Shown piece after piece: positions 49,178-58,629 of a stretch of 64,000 bases of DNA. Within the stretch, counting starts at the first letter, position 1. Every line of letters starts with the position of its first letter. This stretch comes from Sulfuritalea sp. Its GTDB lineage: Bacteria; Pseudomonadota; Gammaproteobacteria; Burkholderiales; Rhodocyclaceae. The translations under genes were made by a program, and so were the position numbers. The notes under the pieces are model-generated. The model made no database searches, was not told the origin of the DNA, and saw only the letters and a program-made list of their open reading frames with translations. Where the stretch lies: the NCBI GenBank assembly GCA_016708585.1, contig JADJFK010000007.1, positions 1 to 64,000 of the forward strand, given 5' to 3'.

Positions 49178-49211
49178 AACTGAAACGGCTCCTGCGGGAG
49201 CCGTTTCAGTT
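49178..49211 (+). terminator. 15-bp hairpin after cytochrome c4
   Basis: AACTGAAACGGCTCC-TGCG-GGAGCCGTTTCAGTT, a perfect 15-base stem between the convergent cytochrome c4 and prmC genes. No long T-run. It likely ends both transcripts. Confidence 0.75.
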
Positions 49212-49307
49212 CCGGCGCTGCTGCGGATAACGGACAATCTCCGGCATCGATCTTGCCGCGAAGGTGCTTTCCCAAAATCCGGGACCGCCGGGCTGCCGAT
49301 TTGGCTT

Positions 49308-50129
49308 TCACGACCGGCGCCCACCGCTGACCCGCACGATACCCGCCACATCGCGATGCTGCTGGATGTCGTCAAAACCCGCCGCCGCCAGCAGTTCGTG
49401 CACGGCAGCGGCCTGGTCGTAGCCGTGTTCCAGCCAGAGCCGGCCGCGGGGCCGGAGGTACCGCGGTGCCCCCGCGACGATCTGCCGGATCGCGTCCAGC
49501 CCGTCCGCACCGCTGGCCAGTGCCGGTTCCGGTTCGTGGCGCAGATCGCCGGCAGCCAGGTGTGGGTCGGTCGTGGCGATATAGGGGGGGTTGGCCACGA
49601 TCAGATCAAATGTCTCGCCAGCCAGTTGGTCAAACCAGTTGCTTTGCTGCAAACGCAGCGTCGCGCCGAGTCGTTCCGCGTTTTCCCGCGCTACCGACAG
49701 CGCCGCCGCCGAAGCGTCCACCGCGGTGACTTCCGCCTGCTGGATTTCGAGCGCCAGCGTGACCGCGATGCAGCCGCTGCCCGTGCCCAGGTCGAGGATC
49801 CGCGCCGTGGTACCGACACCGACTTTTTGCGCGAGAGCGAGATCGACCAGCATTTCGGTTTCCGGACGCGGAATCAGCACCGCGGGTAATACCGCAAATT
49901 CGCGCCCGTAGAATTCGCGGTAGCCGACCAGGTAGGCCACCGGTTCGCCGCCCTTGCGTCGCGCCACCAGCGAGGCGAAGCGCAGCAGGTCCGCCTCTTC
50001 CAGCAGGGCGTCGTCATGCGCGACCAGCCAGGCCGCCGGACGGTCCAGGACATGCCCCAGCAGCAGGCGCGCTTCGCTGGCCGGCAGCTTTTCCCGCGCC
50101 GCGGCGAGCGCCGCCTTCACGGTGTTCAT
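49308..50129 (-). CDS. prmC: Release factor glutamine methyltransferase PrmC
   Basis: A 273-residue SAM-dependent methyltransferase with DLGTGSGCIAVTLAL (SAM loop) and the catalytic NPPY in LIVANPPYIATTD. It methylates the GGQ glutamine of the release factors, whose RF1 gene overlaps it by four bases upstream. Typical prfA-prmC pair. Confidence 0.95.
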   Translation of the reverse strand: MNTVKAALAAAREKLPASEARLLLGHVLDRPAAWLVAHDDALLEEADLLRFASLVARRKGGEPVAYLVGYREFYGREFAVLPAVLIPRPETEMLVDLALAQKVGVGTTARILDLGTGSGCIAVTLALEIQQAEVTAVDASAAALSVARENAERLGATLRLQQSNWFDQLAGETFDLIVANPPYIATTDPHLAAGDLRHEPEPALASGADGLDAIRQIVAGAPRYLRPRGRLWLEHGYDQAAAVHELLAAAGFDDIQQHRDVAGIVRVSGGRRS

Positions 50130-51202
50130 TCGCCCAGCGCCGCCAGCAGTTCGGCCTGGTGCTCGGCGGTCAGGCCGCCCACCAGTTCATCCAGGTCGCC
50201 GTCCATGATCGCGTCGATCTTGTACAGCGTCAGGTTGATGCGGTGGTCGGTGACGCGGCCCTGCGGAAAGTTGTAGGTGCGGATGCGTTCCGAGCGGTCG
50301 CCGGAGCCGATCAGGCTCTTGCGCTGCGAGGCGATCTGCTGCTGCTGCTGGCGCTGCTTCGCGTCGTTGATGCGTGCCGCCAGCACCGACATGGCCTGCG
50401 CCTTGTTGCGGTGCTGCGAGCGGTCGTCCTGGCACTCGACGACGATGCCGGTCGGGATGTGGGTGATGCGCACCGCGGAGTCGGTCTTGTTGATGTGCTG
50501 GCCGCCGGCGCCGGAGGCGCGGAAGGTGTCGATGCGCAGGTCGGCCGGATTGATCTCGATGTCGACCAGTTCGTCCGCCTCGGGCATCACCGCCACGGTG
50601 CAGGCCGAGGTGTGGATGCGGCCCTGGGTTTCGGTCACCGGCACGCGCTGCACGCGATGGCCGCCCGACTCGAACTTGAGTTTCGAATAGGCCCCGTTGC
50701 CCTCGATGCGGGCGATGATCTCGCGGAAGCCGCCGAGGTCGGATTCGCTGCGCGAAACGATCTCGACCTTCCAGCGCTGGCGTTCGGCGTAGCGGCTGTA
50801 CATGCGGAACAGGTCGGCGGCGAACAGCGCGGATTCATCGCCGCCGGTGCCGGCGCGGATTTCGAGGAACAGGTTGCGCTCGTCGTTGGGGTCCTTCGGC
50901 AGCAGGGCACGCTGCAGTTCGGCTTCGAGCCGGGCCATTTCGGCGCCGGCGGCGTCCTGCTCGGCCCGCGCCAGCTCCTTCATCTCGGGATCGGCCAGCA
51001 TTTCGCCGGCACTCGAAAAGTCGGCGCCGGCGCGACGGTAAGCATGGAACAGTTCCACCACCGGCTCGATGTCCGAGCGCTCGCGCGTGAGCTTGCGGTA
51101 GCCGTCCATGTCGCGCGCGGCGTGTTCGCCGCCGAGCAGGCCGTCGATTTCGGCCAGGCGCTCGCTGAGGCGTTCGAGTTTGTCGAGGATGCTTTTTTTC
51201 AT
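50126..51202 (-). CDS. prfA: Peptide chain release factor 1
   Basis: A 358-residue class I release factor. The stop-codon reading motif PVT is in RVPVTETQGR (RF1 type, UAG/UAA), and the catalytic GGQ lies in SGAGGQHINKTDSAVRI. Residues near 58-68 (AYRRAGADFSSAGE) are encoded by a copy of the dispersed 24-bp repeat at 51015-51039; this helical N-terminal region tolerates variation. The ATG at 51202 gives the canonical MKKSILDKLERL start. Confidence 0.96.
   Translation of the reverse strand: MKKSILDKLERLSERLAEIDGLLGGEHAARDMDGYRKLTRERSDIEPVVELFHAYRRAGADFSSAGEMLADPEMKELARAEQDAAGAEMARLEAELQRALLPKDPNDERNLFLEIRAGTGGDESALFAADLFRMYSRYAERQRWKVEIVSRSESDLGGFREIIARIEGNGAYSKLKFESGGHRVQRVPVTETQGRIHTSACTVAVMPEADELVDIEINPADLRIDTFRASGAGGQHINKTDSAVRITHIPTGIVVECQDDRSQHRNKAQAMSVLAARINDAKQRQQQQQIASQRKSLIGSGDRSERIRTYNFPQGRVTDHRINLTLYKIDAIMDGDLDELVGGLTAEHQAELLAALGE
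51015..51039 (+). repeat. Dispersed 24-bp repeat inside prfA
   Basis: GAAAAGTCGGCGCCGGCG followed by CGACGGT lies within prfA, in the helical domain 1, and matches the intergenic consensus on the plus strand. Confidence 0.6.
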
Positions 51203-51209
51203 GGCGGGG

Positions 51210-53687
51210 TCAGGGGGCCGGTGACGGCGTCGCGCCGGCGATGAGTTGGATGCTGGCGCGCACGTCGGCGGCCAGCAGCAGTTCGGTCTGCGCCGCCGCC
51301 AGCGTGATGCGCTCGTCGAAGCGCAGTCGCCCGTCGTCGCCGACCTGCAGGATGTCGGCATCGACCAGGTTGCGGATCACGTTGGCGAACAGCAGTTTTT
51401 CCGGAAACTCCGAGGCATTGAATTCGTACAGCATCGCCAGTCGCTGCGCCAGCAGCAGGGTCGCATCCTCCAGCGCGGCACGGGTCAGGCTGCCGCTGCC
51501 GTGGTGCTGCAGCAGGGCCAGGGTCAGGAATTGGCGTTCCAGCATCGGGCGGATGATTTCACCCAGTTGCCGCAGTTCGGGACTGGCCTCGCTGTTGGGC
51601 GGCGGCGCGCGCAGCACCTCGGCTTCGGTCAGGATCAGCCCGCGCCGGGCCAGCGCCGCCTCGCTGCGTTCGATCGCCGCGTCGAGATCCCCGGCTTCCC
51701 ATGGCAGGAACAATTCCGTGCGCAGCAGGCCGTAGATGCCCCGTATCGCCTCGCGGGCGCGCGGGCGCGGCAGGCGCTGGTTGTGGCTGACCAGGCAGGC
51801 CAGCAGCGCGGGCAGTGCCAGAAGGTGCAACACGTTGTTGCGGAAATAGGCGAGCGACGCCGCCTGCTTTTCGTCGGCGCGGATGATGTCGCCCAGCGGA
51901 TGCGGCTGGCATTGCACCAGGTCGAGCCGGAGCGCGCTGGCGATCGCCTGCTCCGGAGGAATTTCGCAGGGGATGATCGAGCCGGCCCAGGGCGGCTCGC
52001 CGAGCAGGGCCTGGACGTGCCCGATCTGCCGTTCCAGCAGGCGCCGGTCGGCCGCATGCTTGGGCGTGGACAACAGGGTCAGCGCGACCAGGTTCACCGG
52101 GTTGACCACCGCATGGGCATTGATGCTGCGCGCCAGCTGCATCGCCGTGGCATCGACGGCGCCGCGCAGCCATGGCGCCTGGGTATCGAAGGCTTCCTCG
52201 CGCCAGGCCGGATGCTGCCGGTCGAGGAACTCCTCCAGGGCCAGGGGCGGGCCGAAATTGACGTGCGCCTGGCCGAAGTTGCGCCGCAGCAGCCGTGCCG
52301 CGGCGACCAGGTCGAACACCGATTCGGACTTCTTGGGCCGGCCGTGAAGCTCGGCGATGTAACTCTTGCCCTCCATCAGCTTTTCGTAGCCGATGTACAC
52401 CGGCACGAAGACCAGCGGCCGCGAATGGCTGCGCACGAAGCTTTGCACCGTCATGGCGAGGATGCCGGCCTTGGGCGGCAGCATGCGCCCGCTGCGGCTG
52501 CGCCCGCCCTCGATGAAGTATTCGATGGGGAAACCGCGGTCGATCATCAGGTGCAGGTACTCGAGGAAAACCGCGGCATACAGCGGCTCGCCCTTCAGCT
52601 TGCGGCGCAGGAAGAAGGCGCCGGAGCGCCGCAGGATCGAGCCGACCACCGGCAGGTTGAGGTTGGCGCCGGCGGCGATGTGCGGCACCATCAGGCCGCG
52701 GTTGAAAATGATGTAGGACAGCAGCAGGTAATCGACGTGGCTGCGGTGGCAGGGTACATAGACGATGCCGTGGCCGGGCGCGACGGTGGTGACGCGGTCG
52801 AAGTTGTGCACCTCGACGCCGTCATAGACCTTGTTCCAGACCCAGGTCAGGAACAGCGCGAAGGCGCGGATCACCGAATAGGTGTAGTCCGAGGCGATTT
52901 CAAAGGCGAAATCCCGCGCCGATTTCTGCGCGGCCGCCAGTGGAACGCCGCGCGTTTCCGCATCGAGGGTAATCGCCGCGCGCACCGAAGGCGTGTTGAG
53001 CAGGGTGTGCAGCTGGGTGCGGCGATGCGACAGGTCGGGACCGATCGCCATTTCGCGCTGGCGCCGGAAGTGCACCCGCAGGATGCGTCCGAGTTTGCGC
53101 AAGGCCCGGCGCTCCTCGATGTCGCCGGCGAGCAGTTCGCGCAGGGAAATCGGCGCGTTGAAGCGGACCACGGTATGGCGGCCATGGATCAGCATCGCCA
53201 GCAGGTGCCGCAGGGTGCTTACCTGCTGCCAGGTTTCGGCGAACAGGGCCTTCAAGATCGAGTCCTGCTTGCGCGGCTCGCGCCCCCAGAGGATGGTCAC
53301 CGGCACCAGCTGTACGTCGAAACCCGGATCTGCCACCGCGGCCCTGACCAGCGACTTGAGCAGCGGCGCATGATCGCTGCGCGGATTCGGCACCAGGCGT
53401 CCGCGTTCGTTGCGCGAAAGGAAAAAGAAGGATCGCGGCGAACTGAAGGCGGCGTCGCGCAAGGGTTTCATTGCCGGCGGCAGCCCCCGCTTGCGGCATT
53501 CCTCGTCGAGCACCAGCAGGTTGGAGAGATGGTGTTCGTGCAGCACGTAGCACACCGGCAAGTCCGGGCGCAGCTTGAGCTCCTCGGGGGAATCGGGGAA
53601 GACCTTGGTGCGCGTGCCCAGATAGAGGATCCGGCGCAGGACGTCCAGGGTCCAGCCGGTGAAGTCGAAGAATGACGCTGCGCTCAC
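51210..53687 (-). CDS. plsB: Glycerol-3-phosphate acyltransferase PlsB
   Basis: An 825-residue membrane-bound acyltransferase. The catalytic HX4D motif is in VPCHRSHVDYLLLSY. The substrate-binding motif is FIEGGRSRSGRMLPPK, and later VFVPVYIGYEKL. It makes lysophosphatidate as the first step of phospholipid synthesis. It stands between hemA and prfA on the same strand; its stop is 8 bases from prfA. Confidence 0.95.
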   Translation of the reverse strand: MSAASFFDFTGWTLDVLRRILYLGTRTKVFPDSPEELKLRPDLPVCYVLHEHHLSNLLVLDEECRKRGLPPAMKPLRDAAFSSPRSFFFLSRNERGRLVPNPRSDHAPLLKSLVRAAVADPGFDVQLVPVTILWGREPRKQDSILKALFAETWQQVSTLRHLLAMLIHGRHTVVRFNAPISLRELLAGDIEERRALRKLGRILRVHFRRQREMAIGPDLSHRRTQLHTLLNTPSVRAAITLDAETRGVPLAAAQKSARDFAFEIASDYTYSVIRAFALFLTWVWNKVYDGVEVHNFDRVTTVAPGHGIVYVPCHRSHVDYLLLSYIIFNRGLMVPHIAAGANLNLPVVGSILRRSGAFFLRRKLKGEPLYAAVFLEYLHLMIDRGFPIEYFIEGGRSRSGRMLPPKAGILAMTVQSFVRSHSRPLVFVPVYIGYEKLMEGKSYIAELHGRPKKSESVFDLVAAARLLRRNFGQAHVNFGPPLALEEFLDRQHPAWREEAFDTQAPWLRGAVDATAMQLARSINAHAVVNPVNLVALTLLSTPKHAADRRLLERQIGHVQALLGEPPWAGSIIPCEIPPEQAIASALRLDLVQCQPHPLGDIIRADEKQAASLAYFRNNVLHLLALPALLACLVSHNQRLPRPRAREAIRGIYGLLRTELFLPWEAGDLDAAIERSEAALARRGLILTEAEVLRAPPPNSEASPELRQLGEIIRPMLERQFLTLALLQHHGSGSLTRAALEDATLLLAQRLAMLYEFNASEFPEKLLFANVIRNLVDADILQVGDDGRLRFDERITLAAAQTELLLAADVRASIQLIAGATPSPAP

Positions 53688-53744
53688 GGGCGGACGTTGT
53701 TGCGCGCCGCGCGGGCGCCGGGCGGTCGGTGCGGGACCACGCAG

Positions 53745-54998
53745 CTACTCCCCGGAATTGAGGCGATAGATGCGGGCAATGAGCGCCGAAACCTCGGCGC
53801 GCTCGGCGCCTTCGGCCTGGTTCAGGGCGTGGGTCGGGGCATGCAGCAGCTTGTTGGTGAGGCCGTGGGACAGCGCGTCCAGCACCTTGCCCGGATCGTC
53901 ACCGCGCGCCAGCAGCTTCAGCGCATGTTCCAGCTCATGGCGGCGCGCCCGTTCGCCGGCATCGCGCAGCGCGCGGATGGTCGGCACCGTCTCGCGCGAT
54001 TCGAGCCAGTGCAGGAACCCGGTGACGCGATCGGTGATGATCGCCTCGGCCTCGATCACCGCCGCCTGGCGCGATTCGAGTCCGGATTCGACGATCTGGC
54101 CGAGATCGTCGAGGGTGTAGAGAAACACGTCGTCGAGCCGCGCGACCTCTTCCTCGATGTCGCGCGGCACGGCCAGGTCGACCATCACCATCGGCCGGTG
54201 GCGGCGCGCCTTGAGGGCGCGCTCGACCAGGCCCAGGCCGATGATGGGCAGCGAACTGGCGGTACAGGACACCACGATGTCGTAATCCGCCAGGCGTTCG
54301 CCGAGTTGCTCCAGGCGCATGGCATCGCCGCCGAAACGGGCGGCCAGGTCGGCGCCGCGCTCCACCGTGCGGTTGGCGATGGTCAGCTGCCGCGGCCGCT
54401 GCGCGGCGAAGTGCGCGGCGCAGAGTTCGACCATTTCGCCGGCGCCGATGAAGAGGACTTTCTGTTCCGCCAGGCTGTCGAAGATGCGCGCCGAAAGATG
54501 CACCGCCGCAGCGGCCATGGAAACCGTGTTGGCGCCGATCGCGGTGGTCGAGCGGACTTCCTTGGCCACCGCGAAGGTGCGCTGGAACAGCTTGCCCAGC
54601 AGCGTGCCGATGGTTCCGGCTTCTTCGGCAACGCGCGCCGCCTGCTTCATCTGGCCGAGGATCTGCGGCTCGCCCAGCACCATCGAATCCAGCCCCGCCG
54701 CGACGCGGAACATGTGGCGCACGGCTTCCTGCTGCGGATGCTGGTAAAGATAGGGCTGGATCTTCTGCGGCGACAGCGCGTGATATTCGGCCAGCCAGTT
54801 CGCCGCACCCTGCGGGTGTTCGGCCGCGCAATACAGCTCGGTGCGGTTGCAGGTGGACAAAATCGCCGCTTCGCGTACGGACTTGGCCCGCAACAGGTCG
54901 TGCAAGGCCTGACCCATGCGCGAAGGATCGAACGCCACCTGCTCGCGAACCGCGAGCGGGGCCGTATGGTGATTGATGCCCAGAGCGAACAGCTGCAC
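53745..54998 (-). CDS. hemA: Glutamyl-tRNA reductase
   Basis: A 417-residue enzyme opening MQLFALGINHHTAPLAVREQ with the nucleophile Cys50 in LSTCNRTELY, a Rossmann NADPH domain (FIGAGEMVELCAAHFA) and a C-terminal dimerisation helix. It makes glutamate-1-semialdehyde for heme. The hemA-prfA-prmC order is widespread, here with plsB inserted. It is divergent from thrH; the 333-base gap holds a 24-bp repeat copy at 55296. Confidence 0.96.
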   Translation of the reverse strand: MQLFALGINHHTAPLAVREQVAFDPSRMGQALHDLLRAKSVREAAILSTCNRTELYCAAEHPQGAANWLAEYHALSPQKIQPYLYQHPQQEAVRHMFRVAAGLDSMVLGEPQILGQMKQAARVAEEAGTIGTLLGKLFQRTFAVAKEVRSTTAIGANTVSMAAAAVHLSARIFDSLAEQKVLFIGAGEMVELCAAHFAAQRPRQLTIANRTVERGADLAARFGGDAMRLEQLGERLADYDIVVSCTASSLPIIGLGLVERALKARRHRPMVMVDLAVPRDIEEEVARLDDVFLYTLDDLGQIVESGLESRQAAVIEAEAIITDRVTGFLHWLESRETVPTIRALRDAGERARRHELEHALKLLARGDDPGKVLDALSHGLTNKLLHAPTHALNQAEGAERAEVSALIARIYRLNSGE

Positions 54999-55331
54999 GG
55001 CGATATGACCTTGAAACGCGACGAAAAATTCCGGCAGGGCGTATTAGAAACCGATCGGGCGCAAACAACAAGGAGGCGACAAGAAGGCCGCACGCCGGCC
55101 GGCAAGCCCGAACCGCGATTATCCCACCGGGCGGCAGCATCTGCGGCAAGCCGGGACGGACATTTGTCGGGCCGGGGCGCGGCCTGCGCAGGGCACCATG
55201 CCCCCCCGGCCAAAGTGCGGGAAGCGACCCAAACGGGTAAAATCCCGCGCTTTCGTGCCGCCCGGCAGTGAATCGACCCGCAGCACCTGGCAGGGCGCCG
55301 TACCGCCGGCGCCGACTTCTGGAGAATCTCA
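54999..55331. other. Divergent promoter region of hemA and thrH
   Basis: A 333-base GC-rich gap with no gene recognised. It contains a minus-orientation copy of the dispersed 24-bp repeat at 55296-55318 just before the thrH ribosome site (GGAGAA). No clear -10/-35 pair was identified. Confidence 0.5.
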
Positions 55332-55940
55332 GTGCAACTCGTCTGTCTCGACCTCGAAGGCGTACTCGTTCCGGAAATCTGGATCGAGTTTTCCAGGCGC
55401 ACCGGCATCCGCGAACTGTCCCGGACCACGCGCGACGAGCCTGACTACGACAAGCTGATGAAGTATCGGCTGGCGCTGCTGAAAACCCACAAGCTCGGCC
55501 TGCCGGACATCCAGAAGGTGATTGCGGAGATGGGGCCGATGGCCGGCGCAAAGGACTTCCTCGACGCCCTGCGCCGCGATTACCAGGTCATCATCCTGTC
55601 CGACACCTTCTACGAATTCGCCATGCCGCTGATGGCGCAGCTGAACATGCCGGTGCTGTTCTGCCACAAGCTGGAAGCGGACGCCGCGGGCGTCGTGGTG
55701 AACTACCGCCTGCGCATGCCGAACCAGAAAATGGAGTCGGTCAAACGCTTCAAGGAACTCAACTTCAAGGTCATCGCCGGGGGCGATTCGTACAACGATA
55801 CCGCCATGCTGGCCGAGGCCCACGCCGGCATCCTGTTCCATCCGCCGCAAAACGTGATCGACGAATTCCCGCAGTTCCCGGTGACCATGAACTACGCCGA
55901 GCTGCGCGCCGAAATCGACAAGGCTTCGGCCCGCATCTGA
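55332..55940 (+). CDS. thrH: ThrH, phosphoserine phosphatase/homoserine phosphotransferase
   Basis: A 202-residue HAD hydrolase. The first motif is CLDLEGVLVPEIW with nucleophile Asp7, and the metal motif is GGDSYNDTAMLAEA. Known ThrH proteins move phosphate from phosphoserine to homoserine. The GTG at 55332 is chosen for the GGAGAA site upstream and the canonical start. purU follows 12 bases later. Confidence 0.9.
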   Translation: MQLVCLDLEGVLVPEIWIEFSRRTGIRELSRTTRDEPDYDKLMKYRLALLKTHKLGLPDIQKVIAEMGPMAGAKDFLDALRRDYQVIILSDTFYEFAMPLMAQLNMPVLFCHKLEADAAGVVVNYRLRMPNQKMESVKRFKELNFKVIAGGDSYNDTAMLAEAHAGILFHPPQNVIDEFPQFPVTMNYAELRAEIDKASARI

Positions 55941-55952
55941 TGCACGCAACCA

Positions 55953-56825
55953 ATGCATAAATCGCGCTTCTATACGCTGACCGCCTCCTGCCCCGACCAG
56001 GTCGGCATCATCGCGCGCGTCACCGGCTTCATCGCCGAACACAAGGGCTGGATCCTCGAATCCAGCTTCCACGCCGACGAAGCGACGGAAATGCGGGATG
56101 TCCGCTACTTCATGCGCATCGAGGTCAAGGCCGATTCGCTGCCCTTCCACCTCGCCGAGTTCCGCAGCCGCTTCCAGCCGCTCGCCGACGAACTGCAACT
56201 CGACTGGCGCATCAGCGATTCGGCGGTCAGGAAGCGCGTCGTGGTGCTGGTCTCGAAGCAGGAGCACTGCCTCTACGACCTGATGGCGCGCTGGCAGTCG
56301 AAGGACCTCGACATCGAGATCGCCTGCGTGATCTCGAACCACGACAGCTTCAAGGGCTTCGTCGAGTGGCACGGCATCCCCTTCCACCACGTTCCGGTAA
56401 CGGCCGACAACAAGGCCGCCGCCTATGCCGAAATCAAGCGCCTGTTCGAGGAAGTGCACGGCGACACCATGGTGCTGGCGCGTTACATGCAGATCCTCTC
56501 GCCCGAACTGTGTGCCGCCTATCCGGGGCGCATCCTCAACATCCACCACAGCTTCCTGCCGTCCTTCGTCGGCGCCAAACCCTACCACCAGGCCTACACG
56601 CGCGGCGTCAAGCTGATCGGCGCCACCTGCCACTACGTCACCGCGGACCTCGACCAGGGCCCGATCATCGAGCAGGACGTGATCCGCATCGACCACTCGG
56701 ATTCGGTCGAGGACATGGTGCGCTACGGCAAGGACATCGAAAAGAACGTGCTGGCGCGGGGCCTGCGCTACCACCTCGAAGACCGCGTGCTGCTCCACGG
56801 CAACAAGACCGTGGTATTCCGCTAA
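55953..56825 (+). CDS. purU: Formyltetrahydrofolate deformylase
   Basis: A 290-residue protein: an N-terminal ACT domain (RFYTLTASCPDQVGIIARVT) and a formyltransferase-like catalytic domain with ILNIHHSFLPSFVGAKPYHQ and the acidic segment DLDQGPIIEQDV. It releases formate from 10-formyl-THF, balancing one-carbon pools. It is followed by the cytochrome c'-like gene. Confidence 0.95.
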   Translation: MHKSRFYTLTASCPDQVGIIARVTGFIAEHKGWILESSFHADEATEMRDVRYFMRIEVKADSLPFHLAEFRSRFQPLADELQLDWRISDSAVRKRVVVLVSKQEHCLYDLMARWQSKDLDIEIACVISNHDSFKGFVEWHGIPFHHVPVTADNKAAAYAEIKRLFEEVHGDTMVLARYMQILSPELCAAYPGRILNIHHSFLPSFVGAKPYHQAYTRGVKLIGATCHYVTADLDQGPIIEQDVIRIDHSDSVEDMVRYGKDIEKNVLARGLRYHLEDRVLLHGNKTVVFR

Positions 56826-56835
56826 GGAGTCGGAC

Positions 56836-57264
56836 ATGAACCTGAAGATACTTGCGATGGCGGCAGCGTTACTGGCAGGCCAGGCGCTGGCAGAAGACAA
56901 CCGGCAGCTGGCGACGCTGCCGCCCGCCGCGCAGGAAGCGCTGCGCGAGGAAATGCAGGGTAACCTGCTCGCCATCAACGAAATCCTGACCCTGATGGCC
57001 GCCGGCAAGGTCAAGGAAGCCGGGCAACTGGCGGAAACCTCGCTTGGAAAATCCGCGATGGGCAAGCACCGCGACAAGCCCTTCAACGCCCGCCCCGGCC
57101 CGCACATGCCGCCCGCCATGCATGAAATAGGCATCGACGGCCACACGGCCGCCAGTGAATTTGCCAAGGCAGCGTCTACTGGCGACCGCGAGAAGGCTTT
57201 GAGCCTGCTGCCGAACCTTACCGGCGGCTGCGTTGCCTGCCACTATTCCTGGCGCACGCGCTGA
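56836..57264 (+). CDS. Cytochrome c'-like exported heme protein
   Basis: A 142-residue secreted protein (signal ILAMAAALLAGQALA). It is mostly helical with a single heme motif CVACH at 132-136, right at the C-terminus, as in cytochromes c' and c556. It may bind NO or act in electron transfer. A GGAG site precedes the ATG. Placement after purU has no obvious functional link. Confidence 0.8.
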   Translation: MNLKILAMAAALLAGQALAEDNRQLATLPPAAQEALREEMQGNLLAINEILTLMAAGKVKEAGQLAETSLGKSAMGKHRDKPFNARPGPHMPPAMHEIGIDGHTAASEFAKAASTGDREKALSLLPNLTGGCVACHYSWRTR

Positions 57265-57340
57265 ACCGCCGGTTTGCGCACCAGCACCTGAATCGTTTTC
57301 CGCTGACCGCAGCGTGCCGGCCGCGCGAGTCGGCCCGGGA

Positions 57341-57640
57341 TCAGTGGCTGCCGCCCGGTTTCCTGGGCACACGCGTCACGGCCACGGGCTTGGCCCGACG
57401 CGGCTGATCGGGATACATCGGCTTTTCGCTGGCGCTCCGTCCGGCTTCGTCCGCGAGTTCACGTTCGCGTTCGGCGATGAGGCCGAACAGGTCACGAATC
57501 TCCGCGATGGTGCCTTCGCTCAGCGGATGCGGCCGGCCCGGCGGTGGCGTGGCATCCTTGACGATGTTCGCCAGCACCTTGCGCAGCACGCGCAGGATGC
57601 GCTGTTCCTTCGAGAGTCCGGCGAGGTCGTCCTGTTTCAT
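57341..57640 (-). CDS. Small conserved-looking protein of unknown function
   Basis: A 99-residue cytoplasmic protein from the ATG at 57640 (AGGAA nearby). A helical first part (LSKEQRILRVLRKVLANIVKD), a proline linker PPPGRPHPLSE, a second helix EIRDLFGLIAERERELADEA and a basic proline-rich tail. No domain recognised. It lies 61 bases downstream of lgt on the same strand. Confidence 0.65.
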   Translation of the reverse strand: MKQDDLAGLSKEQRILRVLRKVLANIVKDATPPPGRPHPLSEGTIAEIRDLFGLIAERERELADEAGRSASEKPMYPDQPRRAKPVAVTRVPRKPGGSH

Positions 57641-57701
57641 GGCATCGTTCCTGGAGGGTGGGGCCTGCATCATACGCAAGGCGCCGCGAGCGCCGGCGGC
57701 A

Positions 57702-58490
57702 TCAGCGCGCGGCTGCAGGCCGACGCAGCAGCAGCCAGATCCCGAACAGCACCATCGGCAGGCTCAGCCACTGCCCCATGCTGACCGTGTAGGACAGGCC
57801 GAAGATGCCGTGATCCGGCTCGCGGAAATATTCGGCGGCAAAACGCAACACGCCGTAGCCGATCATGAACATTCCCGATACCCGGCCCAGCGCGCGTTGC
57901 CGTGCCGAGAACAGCCACAGGATGATGAACAGCAACAGCCCCTCGCCCGCCGCCTGGTAAAGCGGCGAGGGATGGCGCGGCAGCGGGTCGACCAGCGGAA
58001 ACACCATCGCCCAGGGCAGCGCGGGATCCGCCACGCGGCCCCACAGTTCGCCGTTGATGAAGTTGCCGATGCGCCCGGCCATCAGGCCCAGCGGCACCAG
58101 CGGTGCAATGAAGTCGGTGACCTGGAAAAACGACTTGCCGGCCTTGCGGCCCCACAGCGCCATGGCCACGAAAACGCCGAGCATGCCGCCATGGAAGGCC
58201 ATGCCGCCCTTCCACACCGCGAGGATTTCCAGCGGATGGGCGAGGTAATACCCCGGCTCGTAGAACAGCACCTGCCCCAGGCGCCCGCCCAGCACCACGC
58301 CGAGCACGCCGTAGAACAGCAGATCGTCGACATCCTGCCCGCTCATGCCGTGCCAGGGCTGTGCCGCCGCGCGCCGCTTGCCCAGCCAGAGGAAGGCGAG
58401 GAAGCCGGCCAGGTACATCAGGCCGTACCAGCGCACGGCGAGCGGGCCGATGGAAATGGCGATGGGGTCGAATTGAGGGTGGATCAGCAT
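57702..58490 (-). CDS. lgt: Prolipoprotein diacylglyceryl transferase
   Basis: A 262-residue, seven-helix protein with the Lgt signature GLMAGRIGNFINGELWGR. The start MLIHPQFDPIAISIGPLAVRWYGLMY is typical. It attaches diacylglycerol to lipobox cysteines. Upstream, a 14-bp AT-rich palindrome at 58545 may regulate it or end the vapBC transcript. Confidence 0.96.
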   Translation of the reverse strand: MLIHPQFDPIAISIGPLAVRWYGLMYLAGFLAFLWLGKRRAAAQPWHGMSGQDVDDLLFYGVLGVVLGGRLGQVLFYEPGYYLAHPLEILAVWKGGMAFHGGMLGVFVAMALWGRKAGKSFFQVTDFIAPLVPLGLMAGRIGNFINGELWGRVADPALPWAMVFPLVDPLPRHPSPLYQAAGEGLLLFIILWLFSARQRALGRVSGMFMIGYGVLRFAAEYFREPDHGIFGLSYTVSMGQWLSLPMVLFGIWLLLRRPAAAR

Positions 58491-58544
58491 GCGCTTAGTT
58501 TATGCGCTACCTGCCTCGACACGTTCAGATGGTTGAGACGATCC

Positions 58545-58579
58545 CTTACAAATTGAAGAATGAAACTTCAATTTGTAAG
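58545..58579. repeat. AT-rich 14-bp perfect inverted repeat between vapC and lgt
   Basis: CTTACAAATTGAAG-AATGAAA-CTTCAATTTGTAAG: perfect 14-base arms, 7-base loop, far more AT-rich than its surroundings. Possible terminator of the toxin-antitoxin operon or operator in front of lgt. Confidence 0.7.
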
Positions 58580-58598
58580 ACTGAATTCGTCGCTCAGG

Positions 58599-58623
58599 GA
58601 AAGTCGGCGCTGGCGATACGGCG
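58599..58623 (+). repeat. Copy of dispersed 24-bp repeat after vapC
   Basis: GAAAGTCGGCGCTGGCG followed by ATACGGCG, seven bases from the vapC stop. Near identical to the copy at 216-240. Confidence 0.75.
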
Positions 58624-58629
58624 TCCCGC

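Noticed and set aside
51246..53675. 809-codon frame antisense to plsB
   Set aside because: plsB carries both acyltransferase motifs; the reverse frame is a shadow.
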